Shown one piece after another: positions 45,870-57,779 of a stretch of DNA of 64,000 nucleotides (position 1 is the first letter of the stretch; each line of letters starts with the position of its first letter). The notes under the pieces are model-generated. The model searched no databases. It worked only from the letters and a program-made list of their open reading frames with translations, and was not told the DNA's origin. The stretch is from NCBI RefSeq assembly GCF_032884065.1, contig NW_027062616.1, positions 248,001 to 312,000 of the forward strand, given 5' to 3'. The position numbers and the translations under genes were made by a program. This DNA comes from Artemia franciscana. Taxonomy: Eukaryota; Arthropoda; Branchiopoda; Anostraca; Artemiidae.

Positions 45870-46149
45870 TGATTCACTAAGACAGCAACCTCATTTATAA
45901 GGCAAACGACAATAAGGTTCAATTGCCGCACAAGCCATAAGGCTTTTTGACAATTTTTTTGTATTGTTTTTGTTTTTTTAAATAATTTATCTCTATATAA
46001 TGAATAAAAGCCTACCACGTCGCTGTGGAGACCACCGGCAAAGCAGCAACCCAACCATAAATATTAACAAAAAGAAATATTCCAAAAACAATTTTGCGCA
46101 AGGAATACATTCAAATAGCAATAGAGTCGAATAACCTTCTATAATTTGT

Positions 46150-47560
46150 ACTGCAATGCGAGTGGAGGGACGCGTGAGTGGCGTGTATAATTTTCAACTA
46201 TGTTGTTATAAAAACTTTGCAATTACTGTGGCTGCAGAAAGAGAACAAATTTTATCCGGCCTGACACGAACACATGATGTTAATCTGCTTAGATGGGAGA
46301 AAAGAGAAAGAGCTGAGCAGAAATTTTGCAAAATATTTTCTTAGAGAGATCCAATTATCTAAATTTACGTGAAAAGAATACCTTGAATTTAGTTGACATT
46401 TTAAATGGACCAGAGGGAAGTAACCCTAATGTTAGTAATTTAATGGTTGATAATGTGCTTAATACTAAGTATAAACTCAGGGTTAATGAAAAAGCTTCCA
46501 GACGTATCATCGATCTCTGCAAAATTTTTCTCACAAAAACATCTGATGTAACTCCTGAGTTTACAGGGTATGTTTGCGGAAAGCGACTACGCATAACTAT
46601 GAGCAAAGATGGTCTTGCACTTTATACATTAGATATTTTGAATTATAAGCTACGTGAAGATGTGCCCAAAAATGTTGAAGCTATTTTTGAGTCTTTATTC
46701 ATTGAGGTATATACTTCATCCCGGGAGGTGATAATGTGGGAGAAGTGTATAGATCACCAAGTGGTTCTTCTTTGTTTTGCTTTTTTGAAGTATTTAATGA
46801 AGTAATTGAGTCTATGCATCAGCAACCTTGTGAAATAATATTAATGGGTGATTTTAACATAAACATCCTGATTTCCGGCTGATTTTCTTTCAGCAATGCT
46901 GACTCATTGCCTCTTACCCACGGTCATGATTCCAACTAGAGTTACTGATAAGTCAGCTACTTTATTAAATAATATAGTTCTTCTCTGCTTGAATATGAAA
47001 GTACTGTTTTGATTAATGATATTTCTGACCATTTTCCAATAATTTGTGATTTGTTGATCCCAAATAAGCAAACCAAGCCTCTGATTCTTTAATCTGTCTA
47101 AGAAAAAATCTTGCTCAGCTTAATCCTAAACTCCTTCAGCAGCCTTATGATATTATTGATGAAAGAAAAGAACTAGATATAAATTTTAATAAATTTTATG
47201 ATATTGTGAAACAACCTTTTATTGATCAGTAATTTTAAAAATCCAAATAAAGTGTCACCAAAAAAATTACCGAACGCTAAACCCATGGATGACAAATGGT
47301 CTTCTAAAATACTTACAGCGAAAAGATTACTTAGAGAAGAAATATAATAATTGCTTTTCACCTGCTAACCTGCAACAATTAAAAGAACATAAAAACGTTT
47401 ATAAGTAACTGATTAGAAAGTCAAAAACCACGTATTATGTTTCGAAGTTTAGCAAAACGAGGAAAGATATGAGGGAAACTAGGGAAATTATTAATTAGGT
47501 CATTAGACCAGCTTCCCGTATAACAACGAATATATACGGGATATTAACAACGTAGGTGTC
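46150..47560 (+). pseudogene. Non-LTR retrotransposon ORF2 fragment (copy II)
   Basis: Same element as 2392-3780 but better preserved: 46326-46805 is open for 159 codons (RVNEKASRRIIDLCKIFLTK, SKDGLALYTLDILNYKLRED, AIFESLFIEV). A shift near 46720 puts VGEVYRPPSGSS and EIILMGDFNINI in another frame. 'ISDHFPIICDL' near 47020 keeps the catalytic-type His lost in copy I. The linker and RKSKTTYYVSKF block follow; no RT. Confidence 0.75.
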
Positions 47561-47650
47561 ACCTGAGTTGAGTCTCAAGGAGCAATTCAACCACATGTCA
47601 AAGGACTGGATCCGGTGCTTTCCGTTGACCGTTTTATTCTATAAATATGA

Positions 47651-48088
<438 letters not shown>

Positions 48089-48200
48089 AGTGCTGGTCTA
48101 TACTAATCACTAATTTAGGAAAAAAGTCTTCCTTTTATCCTTCTGTCTCTTTTTTTTTTTTTTTTGCTGTTGCATTGGTGATTTCTCTTTTCATTATATG

Positions 48201-48204
<4 letters not shown>

Positions 48205-48296
<92 letters not shown>

Positions 48297-48312
48297 ATAT
48301 ATATATATATAT
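48205..48312. repeat. Second (TA)n array, copy II
   Basis: About 105 bases of TA, separated from the first array by 48087-48204, which has a T15 tract and no counterpart in copy I. Confidence 0.95.
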
Positions 48313-48751
48313 TGCTCTCTGCTCATTTTCCTTTCAAGAAGTTTCTCTAAAAGATATTAACCATAAAATTATAAATTTAAATGTTTGTCGTTATATTTTT
48401 TATTATATTTATACAAAATTCCAGATAGAGTTACTACTATTCAGAAATTTATTATTTTCCTTACATTTGCATTTTTATTATGTTTATAATTTCCATAATA
48501 TTAAAATATTTCCATAAAATTACAATTACAATATTTTTGGTAGTTGAATACTTACTGTAATAAAAACAAAAGCGTAGTTATGCCAAAAATATGTCGAATT
48601 TCAACGCAATTTTGATCTTATTTGCTCAGTTGATTGTTAAAAAGAGACGCTACCCTGCTCACTCTTTTAGGCTTTGGAATAAGTTTCAATAATTTGTAAC
48701 AAACAAAAAATTGGAAGAATACTCAGACGATTCTGGGAAATATTTTAATTC

Positions 48752-49118
48752 ATGTTACTTATTGAATTATACTTTTGGATAGTTATCAAATTGAAGGAAA
48801 TTGAAGTAAGCTTCAAATGGAGGATAAATAATCAACTAACTACCGGACATGTTGTGAGCCTTGGAGTAGGAGTGCTCCTTGCTGCCATTCTTGCTTCATT
48901 TACGGTTACCCCACTGCTAGAACTTAAACAGTACGATGTCTTTCATACAAATTGTGAACACTTCGCAAAATGGTCTCCAAACATCCCATCGCAATAGTTT
49001 GGAGAAGGAAATTGAAGTGAGCCTAAAATGGAAGATCAATAATCAACAAACTACTAGATATGATAAAAGACCAAGAGAAGAAGTGGTCCTTATTGCCATT
49101 TATGCTGCATATAGCAAA
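48752..49118 (+). pseudogene. LRAT-domain C-terminal fragment (copy II)
   Basis: As at 4825 but more conserved in the lead (SFKWRINNQLTTGHVVSLGV). FHTNCEHFAKW is followed at once by SPNIPSQ because the 'CFHGEKQS' codons are deleted. The second module (KWKINNQQTTRYDKRPREEV, VLIAIYAAYS) stops at 49118, where unrelated sequence begins. Confidence 0.65.
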
Positions 49119-50465
49119 ACAAGTATTTCAATGAAAATTAAAGAGCTCCAATAAGCCATAAATGAACAGAAATAAAGTTTTCTGATTACTGAGCTTTGAT
49201 TTCTCTTATTAAAAAAGTCAGCAACTGACTCACTTGGCTCCTTACTTTTAAATTTGAGTTTTTTTGTTGCTAAAACCGAAATGGATTCGCTCCCTTTGGG
49301 GGATTTGGAGGGGGTGTTAATTCAGAAAAATTACAAAAATTGATTCATTTGCTGTCTTCCAAGAAACAAATTATTTATCAGACATGGCATCAAGCCATTG
49401 TACTTTGAAAACTTGAGACGGTTCTTTGCGAGTTGTAGTTCTGGGTCTTCTCTCCAGCCCTTTTTCCGTGTACCAACCATAATTCTCTCAAATGGTACTG
49501 CCACTAAGGTGGCTACTTTAATCGAATGTATAAAGCAGTATTATTTTATTATTTTTGCTCAGTTGAATTTGAGCATCGACAAAGAGCCAAGTTCGACAAC
49601 TAGATAGTGAGTTTAAATTTTCTTTTTCTATTGTTATTCTGTTCATTTTTTAAATGTCTGAAATTATAAGGGATTTCAATTCCAGGGGAAGAGTTGTCCT
49701 GTTATTAAAAGGGCATACTTGAAATGACGATTATAAAAATCAAAATATGACATCGATCCACAGAGGGTCAGTTTTGATCATAGACCGTTAGAAACTTGAA
49801 GATCTTGGCAGACACCTGGTTCACTGGCTTTTGAGATCTTGGAAAGTAGTTGATGTAAGACAGGTGCATGAAACTTTCGAGAATGAATTCAGAGCCTAAA
49901 ATATCCTCCTTGAAGATCTTTCAACTTGTGACCTCTACTCCTTCCGCAGCCATTTTTAAGCCTTAGGAGATTGTAGATAGACACATCTAAACCCGTTTAA
50001 ACCTTGGGAAAAAATTAATTTTTCCGTAATTTCGATTTGAGTCAATAGAATAACAAATTGGACAAGAGATTAAGATTAAACACATAATAATACATAGTAA
50101 TTAAATACAAAATTGATTAAAGTGATTGATCTTTTTTTGCCAGGAATCTTCACCGTTAAAACTTCTGTAGAATTTTGTTTCATTTTGTATGTGAAAATTA
50201 AATAATTTCTCTTGCCTTGAGAAGTTTATTTCTTAATACGTTTATAATAAAGAGGTCCCCTCCACCTCCCTCCTTTGCCCCGCTGCTATCCTGGTGTCTA
50301 AAAAAAAATTTCTGTACCCTCGTATTCTCTCCACTCACAACGTTTTAGCAGTCCCAATTGTCTATAAGTATTAACAGTCACCGTAAAAGTGATGCTACCT
50401 ACTTTGGCAAAGAAAATAAAATTGCATGGATCACTCTACTCTTAAGTAAATTTATCGTCTAACAT
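49119..50465. other. No supported gene
   Basis: A 69-codon frame at 49398-49607 contains an acceptor-like 'ttttgctcag' at 49553-49562 but no domain. The rest is AT-rich and unremarkable. Confidence 0.4.
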
Positions 50466-50471
50466 ACCTAC

Positions 50472-50651
50472 CTCGTACCCAAGCTTTCGGAGAAAGATCC
50501 TTAAAAGTGGTGGCTCATCTCCAAAAAAATTTGTGAGTTTCTTTACACGCTCATTCCAAAGGTCATACTCATGGGTACCTCTAACAGCTGTTTGCCCCAT
50601 AGGCCGCCCCACTCGTAATAGGCTCATTTCTTGACTCAGATTTTCAACTTC
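50472..50651 (-). CDS. Well-formed 60-codon internal exon, unknown gene
   Basis: On the minus strand: acceptor 'attgaattttcag', 180 open bases, donor GAG|gtaggt, phase 0 at both ends. It reads EVENLSQEMSLLRVGRPMGQ, TAVRGTHEYDLWNERVKKLT, NFFGDEPPLLRIFLRKLGYE. The first part is helical or coiled-coil-like. The end 'PLLRIFLRKLGYE' resembles the first helix of a SAM-like domain, which is only a guess. No stop, no repeat bias, no second copy in the window, so it is a strong candidate for a single-copy host gene with distant exons. Confidence 0.6.
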
Positions 50652-50929
50652 CTGAAAATTCAATATATTCCGTTAAAAGTAGAGCCAAAGAGGTTTTTAT
50701 TTTTGTCTATTAATTTGAAAAAAAAAACTTTTGGTAAAAAAGGTTAAGTAAGAGTCAAGTTTGACAAAAAGTCAAACTTCAGCGTAAAGAGCAGAGTTCG
50801 AAAGAGAGACTCCTGAAACACAACTATCGTTAAATTTGAATGAGAAGTAGTTATCATTTAAAATCCTGTCTTTAAATTAGCATAGTAATATCAAATATAT
50901 TATCAGAACTCTTATAAGAATAAGTTTCA

Positions 50930-51120
50930 AAAAAGGCATTGATTAGTATGTTCACTTTATTGGTAATCCAATTATATGAACTGTCACAAGTTTTTGAAAA
51001 TTTGTAATTTTTAACAGCTCAGAAAGTGCTTAAATTTGAATTATATTGTAGAAATGATTCTTATATTTGTAAAGAACATAAAAAAGGCATTGAGTGGTAT
51101 ATTCACTTTATTGGTAAGAC
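50930..51120. mobile_element. Partial or doubled MITE of the 22-kb family
   Basis: 51010-51120 equals the right half of the 22010 MITE ('gtgcttaaatttgaa', 'tgtaaagaacata', 'ggtatattcacttta'). A second copy of the terminal sequence lies at 50935-50985 in the same orientation, so this is a direct, not inverted, pair. Confidence 0.65.
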
Positions 51121-51269
51121 CGTTATATCAACTGTCATTATTTTACCAAGATGTTTGTCATGATATGGTTCCTTGTCTTTCAAAAAGTTACCAGCCTGAG
51201 AAAATTTACCTCATTTTCGAAAATAGGAGGAAAGAGTTTGACACTTTCTTTTAACTCTAATTTTTAAAA

Positions 51270-52375
51270 TAGTAAGAAACTTTAGCGTAAAGAGCGGGGC
51301 GTTGAAGAGGAAAATCCCCTTTCATATACGGAGTAATTTCTGTTCGTTTTAAGTTTTAATGTTGCTCCTTACTTTCATTTTAAAAAACTTTTTTTTTAAT
51401 TTAATTACTGGACGTTTTTGAATTAATGCATGTTTTGATATTGGCTCTCCGCACATAAATAATTAAAACAAAATTAGTATATCAATTACTTGCAATTAAT
51501 CGGAAGATTTTGAGAAAAAAGGAGCCTGGGAGGACGCCTAGTTGCCCTCCAATTTTTTAATTATTTAAAAAGGCAACTAGAACTTTTAATTTTTTAAAAA
51601 CGTTTTCATTGGTAAAAAATATACATAACTTACGTAACAAACTTCTATATTCATATGTTTTTATTGCGTATATGAGGGGGTTCAACCCTCGTCGATACCT
51701 CGCTCTTTACACTAAAGCTCAAATTTTGTCCCGTAAAAGGCGGTATGATAAATAGTTGAAGTTACTAAAAATGCCTTACCGTAAAGAGTGGGGTATAACG
51801 AGGAGGTAAACCCCTCATATACGAAATAATATTTGTCCGTTTTAGGTTTTAATGCTGCTCCTTACCTTCAATAGAAAAAACTTTTCATTTTTATTTTTTC
51901 TTTGTTTTTTTTCAAATAATACTAGAAAATCCTGCGCCCCCTGCATTGAAATTCTCTTCCCTCATGAGAAGTTCCTCCATGGAAATATCCTACCACGAAC
52001 CCCCCCCACCCTCAATTCTCCCCCTATACCAAAAAAATCCCCCTGAAAACGTCTAGACTTCCCAGTAACCATTACTGTATGCAAACACAGGTCAAAGTTT
52101 GTAGCTTGGAGCCCCTCCCACGGGGACTGCGGGGGAGTAAGTCGTCCCTAAAGACATAGTTATTAGGTTTTTCGACTATGGTGAATAAAATGGCTATCTG
52201 GGAATTTCCATCCGGTAACTTTTGGGAAAAAATGAGCGTGGGAGGGGGCCTAGGTGCCCTCCGATTTTTTTGGTCACTTAAAAAGGGCACTAGAACTTTT
52301 AATTTCCGTTAGAAAGAGCCCTCTCGCGACATTCTAGGACCACTCAGTCGATACGATCACCCCTGGGAAAAAAAC
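51270..52375. repeat. Dispersed interspersed repeat, longest copy
   Basis: A non-coding repeat with recurring blocks: 'gtaaagagcggggcgt', 'taatgttgctccttact' (again near 51851), 'ctagttgccctccaatttt' and 'ctaggtgccctccgatttt', and 'cctctcgcgacattctagga'. Fragments occur at 15.1, 40.0, 40.5, 50.75, 53.1-53.9, 57.0-57.35, 58.2-58.55 and 59.35 kb, in both orientations. It has no ORF of its own, so it is probably a non-autonomous element. I link it to Artemia from memory only. Confidence 0.65.
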
Positions 52376-52379
52376 TACT

Positions 52380-52900
52380 TTTAGGCATAGTTGTAATATG
52401 TAGTCGTGGTAGTAGTATTGATATTACTAGTAATAGTATTAACGTATTGCCTTTTGATCAGTTGAACATCCCTCTCATTAAGTCATAGAAGTTTCAAATT
52501 ACCACAATTAGCTGTTGCTATGACATTGCTGATATTTCCTTTTGATAACCTATATGTTATAAAATTTTCCTCTCAGTGCTCTTAGCCTTACAAGTAGTAT
52601 CAATAGAAGTAGTTGTAGTAGCAGTAGTGAATGCACCAGTAACAGTTTTATTAGCAGTAGTGTGGGCATATTGCCTTTTGCTGAGATGATCTTCCCCTTA
52701 AAGTATTCTCTGAAAGTTCTAACGTAACGCCCAAATCCATTCTTGAGATACGCTATTTTGACAATTCGCATGAACATAGCGTCTTCTGATTTATCTCGAA
52801 TTTGCCCTCGATGCTGTAAATAGAGTAGTCTGGTAGTAGTACGGGTGGTAGTTTTAGTAGTATTAGTAGAATGCAAATATTTCCTTTTTGATCATATCCC
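52380..52900. repeat. Degenerate GTA/AGT-rich tandem blocks
   Basis: Three blocks (about 52400, 52590, 52825) each pair a 'gtagtagt'-rich run with 'aatatttccttttgat' or 'attgccttttg', followed by similar unique sequence. Spacing is about 200-230 bases. Confidence 0.6.
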
Positions 52901-53089
52901 TTATCATTTCCTGAATTTTTCAAATTGATATACCCAGTTATTCCTTGTTAAACCCTTTTGGCAATTATTATACACATAACGTGTTCTGATTTAGTTCGAC
53001 ACTCCCCTCAACATTCTTTGAGTGACTCACCTGAATGTCCTTCTTCTTCTTAGAAAGTGAAGTTCAAACATGCATACCTTTCTTAATAA

Positions 53090-53935
53090 CATATACTGTG
53101 TGTAAACATTGAACCAATTTCCTAGCTTACAGCCCTTGTCCTAGGGACTGCGGGGAGGCTGACATCCCCAAAGACATAATTACTAGACTTTCAATTAGGC
53201 TGAAAAAATAGATGTCTTAAAATTTCGATCGGATATATTTTGGCGAATGTTAAGGAATGTTAGGTATGTTTAGGCATGTTTAGTTTTAGGGGGGGGGGTT
53301 GATTGCCTTCCATTCTTTTTCGACTCTTAAAAAGGGCACTAAAACTTCGGACTTCCAACCAAATGAGCGCCATCCTATCCAAAGCTTATGCAACAACCCA
53401 TTCCATAAATACTTATTTGCCCAGGGCACAGCTTACGATCCTTGCCCACGGGCTCTAGGGGATTGTATCCACCCTAAAGACGCCGTTATATAATTTTTGG
53501 ACTATATGTAACAAAATGGCTATGTCACAGTTTTGATTGAATGCGTTTTTTTGGTAAAAGAGGATTTCAGGGAGGGGGGCTAGTTGCTCTCCATCATGTT
53601 TTGCTCTTAAAAGGGAATCAGAACTCTGCATTTCAATTTAAATGAGCTTCTAAATTTCATATGACCATTCCTTCCATAAAAACCTCATATGTCCCTGGCG
53701 CATAACCTACAACCCTTACCCAAAGACTCTGGAGGTTTTTGTCTACCCCAAAGGCCTTGTTACTATTTTTGATCAAATGGTATCTTGAATTTTTATTGAA
53801 TGCATTTTTGGAGAACACGACGGGGGGGGGGGGGGGGGTCGGCTGCCCCCGATTGCTTTGACTCTTAAAAGAGGTACTAGAACATCTGATTTCCAATCCA
53901 ATGAGCCCTCTTCGGTGCCATTGGAAATCGAAACT
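53090..53935. repeat. Degenerate copies of the dispersed repeat, with poly-G tracts
   Basis: Three diverged units (about 53090-53380, 53380-53640, 53640-53935), each with 'cacttacaacccttgccc'-like, 'gacataattactagac'-like and 'cttaaaa(g)gg(c)acta(g)aac' blocks. Poly-G runs of 8-18 bases at 53289 and 53821 sit at equivalent places. Confidence 0.55.
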
Positions 53936-54500
53936 CTACGTGCCGTTTTATTATTGTTTGTATTGATTATTGTATTTACTACTACTAATAACTCACTGCA
54001 GCACCAGGCCGCCTGATGCCAACACAGCTACGAACGCTCTTCCTCCAACCTAATCTGTTTAAAGCCTCCCTCTTTACACCCTCCCGGGAAGTTCCCAATT
54101 CCTTTAGATCTTTATTTATGACATCCTCCAAACCCAGACAAGGACGACCTGCTTTCCGTGTAGCCCCAGACATTTGGCCAAAAAGGACAATCTTCGGTAA
54201 TCTGTCATCCTTCATCCGTAGAACGTGGCCTAGCCGTCTGAGCCTTTCTTTTATTATAGCCCTAGAAAGCGAGATTGAACTACCTTTTTCGTACAACCTA
54301 CTGTTTGAAATACGGTCAGTCAGCCGGGTACCAAGAACAATCCGTAGGCGATTTCTCGGGAAAACATCTAGTAAATTTTCATCTGCTTTTCGGAGTGCCC
54401 ATGCTCCAGAGCCATATTTGACCACTGTCATCACTATGGCCTCCAATATTCTAATCTTGGTTTGCATACTTATCTTTCTATTCTTCCAAACAGTGGTCAT
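53900..54500 (-). pseudogene. RTE-like LINE, 3' end only
   Basis: Minus-strand frame 54500-53985, 171 codons, open. It gives the C-terminal part of an RTE/BovB-group ORF2: ILEAIVMTVVKYGSGAWALR, RIVLGTRLTDRISNSRLYEK, RLRRLGHVLRMKDDRLPKIV and RKAGRPCLGLEDVINKDLKE. The reverse transcriptase core is missing (5' truncation). The 3' side ends in a simple 'tagtagtagtaaatacaat' tail, as RTE elements do. The truncation point coincides with the start of the 109-bp array. Confidence 0.75.
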
Positions 54501-55345
54501 TTTGTTCTTAAAATTTGAAAAAGCTCTGATAGAGTTATTGGAATGTATAAAACTATGAAACTAAGAAAATAGCTTCTTTCTCATAGATTTACAACTGTAA
54601 AGTGGTCATTTTGTTCTAAAAATTTGAAAACATTCGTATAGAGTTATCGGAATGTATGAGACTATGGAACTAGGAAAATAGCTTCCTTTTTATAGATCTA
54701 CAGCTGTATAGCGGTCATTTTGTTTTCAAGATTTGAGAACTTTCCGATAGAGTTATTGGGATGTATAAAACTATGAAACTAGGAAAATAGCTTGTTTTTT
54801 ATATATACACAACTGTAAAGTGACCATTTTGTTCAGAAAATTTGAAATTATTCCAATAGAGTTATCAGAATGTATAAAACTATGAACCTAGGAAAATAGC
54901 TTCTTTTTCATAGATATACAACTGTAAAGTGGTAATTTTATTCTCAAAATTAGAGAACATTCCGATAGAGCTATTGGAATATATAAAACTATGAAACTAG
55001 GATAATAGCTTCTTTTTTATAGATATACAACTGTACACTGGTCATTTTTTTCTCAAAATTTGAAAACATTCTGATAGAGTTACTGGAATATATAAAACTA
55101 TGAAACTAGAAAAATAGTTTTTTTTTATAGATATACAACTGTACAGTGGCCATTTTTTTCTTAAAATTTGAGAACATTCCGATAGAGTTATCGAAATGTA
55201 TCAGACTATGAAACTATGAAAAAAACTTCTTTTTTATAGATATACAACTGTACAGTGGTCATTTTGATCTCAAAATTTGAGAACATTCCGATAAAGTTAT
55301 CGGAATGTATAAGACTATGAAACTAGGAGAAGAGCTTTTTTTAAG
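54493..55345. repeat. 109-bp minisatellite, eight units
   Basis: Unit starts at 54493, 54602, 54711, 54820, 54929, 55038, 55146 and 55255 (spacings 109 except one of 108). Consensus landmarks: 'gtggtcattttgttct', 'attccgatagagttat', 'ggaatgtataaaactatgaa', 'atagatatacaactgta'. Units differ by scattered substitutions. No long frame runs through. Confidence 0.95.
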
Positions 55346-56400
55346 CGATTAGTTTAAATTCAACTACGCCCTACCATTCTTTCCTCTCTGGAATATTCTG
55401 ATCCGGAATCTGCGATAGATGCTCTTCAATAAGGTATCTTTTGAAGGGTTTTTGTCAATCGACGGTCTCTAGAGAATTGAGAGACAGAAGGCTACCCTAA
55501 CTCAAATTTTGAACCTCGATGTTTTCAGACAAAAGAATACCACGATCACCAGTTTAAGAAGCTGAACTGGCTGGTCTTCAATTTGAGCCAAGAGTCAGGA
55601 ATATTATTTTTTGCTGGGGGGGGGGGGGTATTAACTTAATTTGCCTTACTTTTCTCTATGGCTTCTTCATATTTTTCAACAGAAACTCTTTATGAATATA
55701 TTGAACGTGTAGTTCGTATTGATATCCTAATTTTTACTATAGGTTTAATCATTAGTAAAATAGAGAGTTCTGAAAAGGCGGAAGAAATTATACCAGGCAA
55801 TCTAAAACTTATTTAGAATCATAAATAAAGATATTTGGCTAACCTACAAATGAGGCTGTTTTGATTGAAAAGGAAAAGTGTTAAGAGAGTAATTCATGCT
55901 TCATAATATGCAGAACATTTTTGCCTAATTAACACAATTGTCGGCACTTCCACTCTACTTTACCCCAACAAGAACCGTTCCCAGGTGGGCGGGGGGGGGG
56001 ATAACTGTGAGAGGTATTCCGGGTGCCGTGGCTTAGGGGGAACCGCGGCTCGGAAATAATACTAGTTCCTATATTACCCTAGTTCCAGTTTCTACCGTTC
56101 TTATTAAGATTCTTTACCAAATAGAGTTGACATCAAAGAATCCAGTCAAACCTGTCGCCTTGTGGCTTATGATACTTATTGTATATTTTTATAGATTAAT
56201 TTACTCAGTAATAAACAAAATTGCATGAAAAACAGTCCCCATCCACAAAGCATACGTTAAAAGAATACGTAATCCATTTCAAAATTTCTCTATGTTGATA
56301 AATTCAACTATAACCAGGCAAAGATACTGAACTAAACCTGAGTTTTGCTGAGAACCAAGCTTTCTTGTGCTTTTTTTAGGGAGTTAAAATCGTGTAGCGA
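55346..56400. other. No supported gene
   Basis: Contains G tracts at 55616-55629 and about 55990, and no recognisable frame. Confidence 0.45.
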
Positions 56401-56546
56401 AATTATTGCTTTCATGGCCGGTAAATATTGTTGAAAGCTGTATGTATTATTTTTTTATTTTCTACAAGTCACTCAAGAATTTTCCTGTGTCTATTACTGT
56501 TTTGTTGCGCCGGTTTTGTATTTTCAATAAAGCGCTACTTTTTCAG

Positions 56547-56681
56547 AATGCTACACATAAAGAGAAGTATGACGAGCTAGTTTGTTTGAAACAGTACTTC
56601 AATAATCTGTTGCATAACCAAGAAGCAGTAATTTTTGTCCATTTTTCAGACGGATTGCCTTATTTTTATGAATCAGGATAA
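56547..56681 (+). CDS. Possible terminal exon, unknown
   Basis: It follows an acceptor 'ctactttttcag'. 44 codons read NATHKEKYDELVCLKQYFNN, LLHNQEAVIFVHFSDGLPYF, YESG, stop. The composition is protein-like. No homology is recognised and the upstream exon is unknown. Confidence 0.3.
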   Translation, partial: NATHKEKYDELVCLKQYFNNLLHNQEAVIFVHFSDGLPYFYESG

Positions 56682-56995
56682 CAACTGCTGATTTAAATAT
56701 TTTCTGGGAAGTCTCCATTGGTCATAGACAGGTTTGCTATATGCACAATTGGTTCACAAGTACAGGAAGATGCGGTCCTGAGAAGCTTATTGCTTATGCC
56801 AAAAAATTCAGATGTAGTACTATTGGAGAGAGATTCGATAACTTGAAGCACCTCTATTTTTTCCCTCTGAGGAATCTCCAGATTTCATTTCGGTTTGTTG
56901 CGAACGCTCGCTCCTCAGTCAATATCAATTCTCGTAAACTCCTCATCAAAGCACACTCTATGTCTATCTTAAACTTTATGGCATTGAATCATTAA

Positions 56996-57350
56996 AGCCG
57001 CTTTACAAACTTCAAATGAATATTTTAAACACATTTTTGTAGATAGGGGCTTGAAACTTCTACAATACGTTCTCTGATACGTTGAATCTGATGGTGTGAA
57101 TTTTGTTAAAATCGTATGATTTTTAGGGGGTGTTTCCCCCTATTTTCTAAAATGAGGCAAATTTTCTCAGGCTTGTAACTTTTGATGGGTAAGACTAATC
57201 TTGATGAAACTTATATATTTAAAATCAGTATTAAAATATCATTCTTTCGATGGAACTATTGGTATCGAAATTCCGTTTTTTAGAGTTTCGGTTACTATTG
57301 AGCCTGGTCGCTCCTTACTACAGTTCGTTACGACGAACTGTTTGATTAAG
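56996..57350. repeat. Dispersed-repeat fragment with hairpin end
   Basis: Ends in 'acagttcgttacgacgaactgt' (57320-57341), a perfect short palindrome also found in weaker form at 40580 and 58515. It belongs to the family at 51.3-52.4 kb by context. Confidence 0.55.
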
Positions 57351-57659
57351 ACGGTCAGAATCCACTTTTGTTTTTGAAACTATAATAAAAACCTTTCTCA
57401 AACATTTTTTGCAAATTTCAATTTTAGATTTTTACATGTTTCAAAACGAATTCTAAATTTGAAACTACAAAACCACGAAAATTCAAATACCATCAGATCA
57501 AGCTCGATTTTTACTGCCTTGGCTGTATTAGTAGATCATTGGACTTCAAAACAGAGTATCAAGCGTTCAATTCTTGCTTGGTTTTTTTTTTTCAATCATG
57601 AATTTTCAATCAAATTTTTTTTTCAATCCCTTCTATACGATTATTTTTCAAATAATTCA

Positions 57660-57660
<1 letters not shown>

Positions 57661-57756
<96 letters not shown>
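57661..57756. repeat. (TA)n followed by (TG)n
   Basis: About 86 bases of TA and five TG units. Tyr/Ile frames through it are artefacts. Confidence 0.95.
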
Positions 57757-57757
<1 letters not shown>

Positions 57758-57779
57758 GCTGTGCAGGTTTCCGCTGAAT

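Noticed and set aside
54016..54558. 180-codon plus-strand frame
   Set aside because: Antisense to the RTE-like ORF2 end, whose motifs are clear on the minus strand.
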